In this document: positions 59,434 to 64,000 of the stretch, piece by piece
Layout: each line of letters starts with the position of its first letter
How positions within the stretch are numbered: position 1 is the first letter of the stretch
Assembly: GCA_949361645.1 (NCBI GenBank)
Contig: OX442432.1
Span: 7,658,118 to 7,722,117, forward strand
Direction: 5' to 3'
DNA: 64,000 nucleotides
DNA from: Spongilla lacustris
Taxonomy: Eukaryota; Porifera; Demospongiae; Spongillida; Spongillidae
The notes under the pieces: model-generated
What the model was told of the DNA's origin: nothing
Database searches by the model: none
What the model saw: the letters and a program-made list of their open reading frames with translations, nothing else
Translations under genes and position numbers: made by a program

Positions 59434-59454
59434 CTGATGCTTTGTCTATGAGAA
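59415..59454. other. Inversion junction type J2
   Basis: Inverse of 32289-32328, next to element B copy 3. Confidence 0.85.
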
Positions 59455-59514
59455 TTACGAATCGATTCATAGATGCCAATTTCGGTTTAGCTTCAGCACA
59501 AAAATCAAATGTAC
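59434..59514 (-). repeat. Satellite remnant, reverse
   Basis: Partial monomer between a flip and element B copy 3. Confidence 0.85.
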
Positions 59515-60556
59515 ACAAGTAAATCAAAATCTTCTCCATCGAGAAAATGATTGGTGGGATGTAGGATTGCTGGTGCAAAAAGCAAGGAAACAAGGTACAG
59601 TATGTTAAAGTGAGGTTTGGTAGGATCCACAGTCCTGAATTTGCAAATGAAGAAGCCTATTTGCAAATTTAGGACTGTTATAGTTGTAGGATCCTACCAA
59701 ACCTCACTTTAACATACTGTACCTTGTTTCCTTGCTTTTTGCACCACCAATCCTACATCCCACCAATCACTTTCTCCATAGAGAAGTTTTTGATTTACTT
59801 GTTCCCCTAATTTTTTTTTCTCTGCAAGGAGTGTTCACTCAATATAATATATAGCTTAGTGCATACTTGCAATGCATAGGATGCTTAGATTCCTCGTTTC
59901 AGTATCGGGTGAGTATATAGGCCTCATTTTAATTTTATTGATAGGCCTACCTATATCTTAAACTCAGAGTTCTTCTTGTTAACGAGCCGTTTTCTTTGGC
60001 TTGGTCACCTTTCCTGAATTAGAACCGCCTGTTGTAAACGTATCTGCAGCTGCGTATACACGTAGCCTGGCAACAGTAAATTAAGACGCGTGTGTGACGA
60101 CACTGCTAGGCAACCGAGAATTTTCACCGATAATGAATTGCACCTGCTTTGGTCATTTCACGGCATTTCATCACCAGCTAACAACTGTAGGTCTTATTTG
60201 TATGAAAGGGCGCGTTTGGAAATAAAATGCTACTTTTTAAAGCTAATCTCGTCTTCTTACGACGTTCCTGTCGCGAGTTGTACGTGACGAATGGAAGACT
60301 ACGGAGGAGGAAGAGGAGGAGGAGGAGGAGGAGATGAACAAAAATTAAATGGCGGAATTTTGGCACCGACTTGTCACTCCACGTAAACGGCACTGTTTAG
60401 CGAAGCTCACGTTATGTGTGCATGTCTATCATGTTTGTGATGGATTATATGCGAGCTGGCGAGTATAGGAAACGCTTCGTTACCACTTTAAAACGCTCGA
60501 TCGAAAACCACGCCCACGAAGCCAATCCTACATAGGACCCACTACCGTGGGTCCTG
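59515..60556 (-). mobile_element. Element B, copy 3 (inverted)
   Basis: Reverse complement of 31187-32228 (sum 91743), flanked by the same satellite. The palindromic end lies at 59515-59802 and the hairpin end near 60535-60556. Confidence 0.72.
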
Positions 60557-61464
60557 ATTCCCTCCAATTCATTCTCAATGAGAAAAGTTGACTGTTTCAC
60601 CATGAAGATGTAAATCACGAATGCAAAACAGAACAAGCCACTTGTATGGTTCAAAGTTAGTACTGATGCATTCTCTATCAGAATTACGAATCGATTCGAA
60701 CACGTCAAAATAGGTATGGCATCCATACGCAATTTAAAAGTACATTCCCTCCCATTCATTCTCAATGGGAAAAGTTGACTATCCGAACATCAAGTTGTAA
60801 GTCACGGATGTAAAGCAGAACAAGCCACTAGTATGGTTGAAAGATACTACTCATACATTCCATATCTGCATAACGAATCGATTGGTAGATGCCAACATCG
60901 CTTTAGCTTCAGCACGGAAATGAAAAGTACATTCCCTCCCATACATTCTCAATAGGAAAAGTTTAATATCTGACCATCCAGGTGTAAATCACGAATGTAA
61001 AACAGAACAAGCTACTTGTAGGTATAAAATGAAGTACTGATGCATCCTCTATCAGCATTACGAATCAATTCCTAGATGCCAATATTGGCTTAGTTTTAGC
61101 GCGGAAATGAAAAGTATAGTCCCTCCCATATACTCTTAATGGCAAAAGTTGACTATATCACCATCACGTTGTAAATCACAGATGTATAACAGAACTAGTT
61201 ACTTGTATGGTTGAAAAATAGTACTGATGCATTCTCTATCAGAATTACGAATCGATTTGTGCATGTCATAATAGGTATGGCTTCCGAACGAGATTAAAAA
61301 GTACATTCCCTCCCATACATTCTCAATGGGAAAAGTTGACTATCTAACCATCCAGGTGTAAATCCGGAATGTAAACCAGAACGAGCTACTTGAATGGATA
61401 GAATATAGTACTGATGCATTTACTATCAGCATTAAAAATCAATTCGTCGATGCCAGTATCGGCT
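60557..61464 (-). repeat. 187-bp satellite, reverse block
   Basis: Between four and five monomers, inverted partner of 30279-31186. Confidence 0.92.
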
Positions 61465-63101
61465 TACAGTGGAGAACATGGTAGTTGGACAAATAATTTT
61501 TTCTCATAAACTTTTACTTTCGAATGGAGTATCTCAGTAGCCTTACATCTTTATTAAAATCTAATTGCACAAATCTGAGCCTATACTACATGGCAATATA
61601 AGCTTGAAAAAGGAATGGGTCACATGACTTTTAAGGCTCGTTAATTAATTATTTAGTGACTCCTCTCCAAAACAATTTGTTCGTCGGGTTTCTCCACGCA
61701 CATTGAATGGATCCCAACGAAATAGGGTTTGTTACTAAAGGACCTACGTACGCAAGTTTTCAGTCTTACGCATCTAACATCGGACTAACCGTTGTGCCGT
61801 TGTTCACAAAAAGGCGCCATTGTAGGGCCTCAAGTGTTCAGATCGACGTTTTCCCATGCGCTTTTGATAGCTTGCAGGAATTTCAGGTTAAATCGTATGA
61901 TGGGCATTCTATCGATTTAGCTACGGTATGAGCTCATTGCGATAAAACTACCGTACAAAACATGTTTTGAAACATCAGTGGCTTGGTAGTGTCGCCATTT
62001 TGAATAATTTCGATTAATTATACTATTAATATACATTCAAACACTGCTTTGGTCCGGTTATTTCTGGTTATTCCAATGGCTGAGGGCGTAGCCTGTGTTG
62101 ATGGTAACGGTTCTTTTGATAACCAAACCGACGACGCTGCACCTACCGAGTACGAGTCGATCTTCAAGACAGGCTAGCAAGGCTGCTGTATTGACATGGA
62201 CAGAGCTTAAAAAGCGACCGGAAGTCAGTCTCCACAAGGAAAGTACCCGAAGTGATTGTTGAAGCACTCTGGAAAATTCCAGGTACGTACCTGGAATATC
62301 CCAGAGTTTGAGTGCTTCTACAATCGCGTCAGTTGGTGACTTGGTGTGTCGCTTTTTAAGCTCTGTTCATGTCGATACAGCAGCCATGCCAGCCCGTCTT
62401 GAAGATCGACTCGTACTCGGTAGGTGCAGCGTCGTCGGTTTGGTTATCAAAAGAACCGTTTTTATCAACACAAGCTACGCCCTCAGCCATTGGAATAACC
62501 AGAAATAACCGGACCGACGCAGTGTTTGAAATTATATTCATAGTATAATTAATCGAAATTATTCAAAATGGCGATACTACCAAGCCACTGATGTTTCAAA
62601 ACATGTTTTGTACGGTAGTTTTATCGCAATGAGCTCATACCATAGCTAAATCGATAGAATGCCCATCGTACGATTTAACCGGAAATTCCTGCAAGCTATC
62701 AAAAGCGCATGGGAAAACGTCGATCTGAACACTTGAGGCCCTACAATGGCGCCTTTTTGTGAATAACGGCACAACGGTTAGTCCGATGTTACATGCGTAA
62801 GACTGAAAACTTGCGTACGTAGGTCCTTTAGGTACAAACCCAATTTCGTTGGGATCTGTTCAATGTGCGTGGAGAAACCCGACGAACAAATTGTTTTGGA
62901 GAGGAGTCACTAAATAATTAATTAACGAGCCTTAGAAGTAATGTGACCTATTTCTTTTTCAAGCTTATATGGCCCAGTGGTAAAGGCTCAGATTTGTGCA
63001 ATTAGATTTTAATAAAGTTGTAAGGCTACTGAGATACTCCATTCGAAAGTAAAAGATTATGAGAAAACATTATTTGTCCAACTACCATGTTCTCCACTGT
63101 A
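61465..63101. mobile_element. Complete Tc1/mariner-like element with arms of about 800 bp
   Basis: This is the inverted duplicate of 28642-30278 (coordinates sum to 91743), with the same TA-flanked CAGTGG ends and the same central palindrome (near 62287). Flanking satellite matches too, so it was copied with its block rather than inserted separately. Confidence 0.8.
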
Positions 63102-64000
63102 GGTCCAGCACAGAAATGAAAAGTACATTCCCTCCCATTCATTCTCAGTGGGAAAAGTTGACTATATGACCATCAAGTCGCAAAATCACGGATGTAAAAC
63201 AGAACAATCCACTTGTACTGTTCAATGATAGTACTGATGCATTCTCAATCACCATTATGAATCGATTGTTAGATGCCAACATCGGTTTAGCTTCAGCACG
63301 GAAATGAAAAGTACGTTCCCTCCCATACATTATCAATGGGAAAAGTTGACTGTTTCACTGCCAAGTTGTAATTCACGGATGTAAAAGAGAACAATACTCT
63401 TGTATGGTTCAAAGCTAGTACTGATGCATACTCTATCAGAATTACGAATCGATTTGTGCATGTCATAATAGATATGGCTTCCATACGCAAATTAAAAGTA
63501 CATTCCCTCCCATACATTCTTAATAGGAAAAGTTGACTATCTGACCATCCAGGTGTAAATCACGAATGTAAAACAGAACAAGCTACTTGTATGGATGAAA
63601 TATAGTACTGATGCATTCTCTATCAGCATTACGAATCAATTCGTAGATGCCAACATCGCTTTAGCTTCAGCACGGAAATGAAACGTACATTCCCTCCCAT
63701 ACATTCTCAATGGGAAAAGTCGACTATCTGACCATTCAGGCGTAAATCACGAAAGTAAAACCTTACAAGCTACTTGTTTGGACTGAATATAGTACTGATG
63801 CATTCCCTATCAGCATTACGAATAAATTCGAAGATGCCAACATCGGTTCAGCTTCAGCACGGAAATGAAATGTACATTCCCTCCCATACATTTATGATGC
63901 GAAAAGTTGACTTTCTGACCATCAAGGTGTAAATCACCGATGTAAAACAGAACAAGCCACTTGTATGGTTGAAAGGTACAACTCACACATTCTCTATCAG
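63102..64000 (-). repeat. 187-bp satellite, reverse block running off the window
   Basis: Between four and five monomers, inverted partner of 27743-28641. Pairing is still intact at the last base. Confidence 0.92.

Larger units (their letters stand above)
55988..64000 (-). repeat. Largest inverted repeat, right arm (truncated by window end)
   Basis: Reverse complement of 27743-35755. Inside of 55988 the sequence instead resembles the 5.57-6.06 kb copy, so the left arm was the one rearranged at 35755. Confidence 0.93.

Noticed and set aside
516..64000. CRISPR-like array interpretation of the regular repeats
   Set aside because: The whole 187-bp unit is repeated, with no short repeat plus unique spacers, and the surrounding elements are eukaryotic.

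Overview
This window is eukaryotic repetitive DNA, almost certainly from an animal genome. About 51 kb of the 64 kb is one AT-rich satellite with a monomer of about 187 bp (roughly 270 monomers by length division). The rest is transposable elements inserted into that satellite. There is no host gene, rRNA or tRNA that I can support. The only long coding region is a 1018-codon reverse transcriptase on the minus strand (47765-50821). From memory its sequence style resembles reverse transcriptases common in cnidarian, echinoderm and other aquatic invertebrate genomes. Together with Tc1/mariner-like and hAT-like elements this suggests a metazoan, perhaps a marine invertebrate; I cannot name the species.

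Layout. I call the monomer forward (+) when it reads GGGAGGGAATGTAC on the given strand. Its orientation flips about fifteen times. Two junction types account for most of the flips and recur at five and seven places, so a few original inversions have been copied with their surroundings. Higher-order repeats are clear. A nine-monomer unit of 1685 bp recurs through 10.3-16.1 kb (minus) and 37.4-40.2 kb (plus). A dimer unit of about 374 bp lies in 18.9-21.3 kb. Multi-kilobase inverted repeats are superimposed. The largest pairs 27.7-35.75 kb with 56.0-64.0 kb (position x pairs with 91743-x) and runs off the right end. Others pair 0.6-3.1 with 6.6-9.1 kb and 16.9-19.3 with 25.0-27.5 kb. A long direct duplication links 1-5.6 kb with 29.8-35.75 kb, and a shorter one links 45.3-51.6 kb with 55.5-58.75 kb.

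Inserted elements. (1) A Tc1/mariner-like element with ends TA-CAGTGGAGAACATGG and arms of about 800 bp forming one big palindrome: two complete copies (28642-30278, 61465-63101), one cut by the window start (1-515), one truncated (40987-41211). (2) A non-coding element of about 1045 bp with a hairpin at one end and a 288-bp palindrome at the other: four complete copies and one fragment. (3) One non-autonomous hAT-like element (22434-23731) with 15-bp terminal inverted repeats, a near-perfect 8-bp target duplication and an internal minisatellite. (4) One apparently full-length retroelement with an intact ORF (47678-50852), flanked by a perfect 13-bp target duplication; a duplicated satellite block at 58.16 kb preserves the empty site.

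How the parts relate. Elements 1 and 2 were in place before the large duplications and inversions, because they were copied at the same positions. The retroelement and the hAT element are single copy here, and the retroelement clearly inserted after its host block was duplicated. The array therefore behaves as an actively rearranging satellite domain (centromeric, pericentromeric, or on a sex or B chromosome) that collects transposons and amplifies them passively. Assembly error in such palindromic DNA is a real alternative explanation for some of the architecture.
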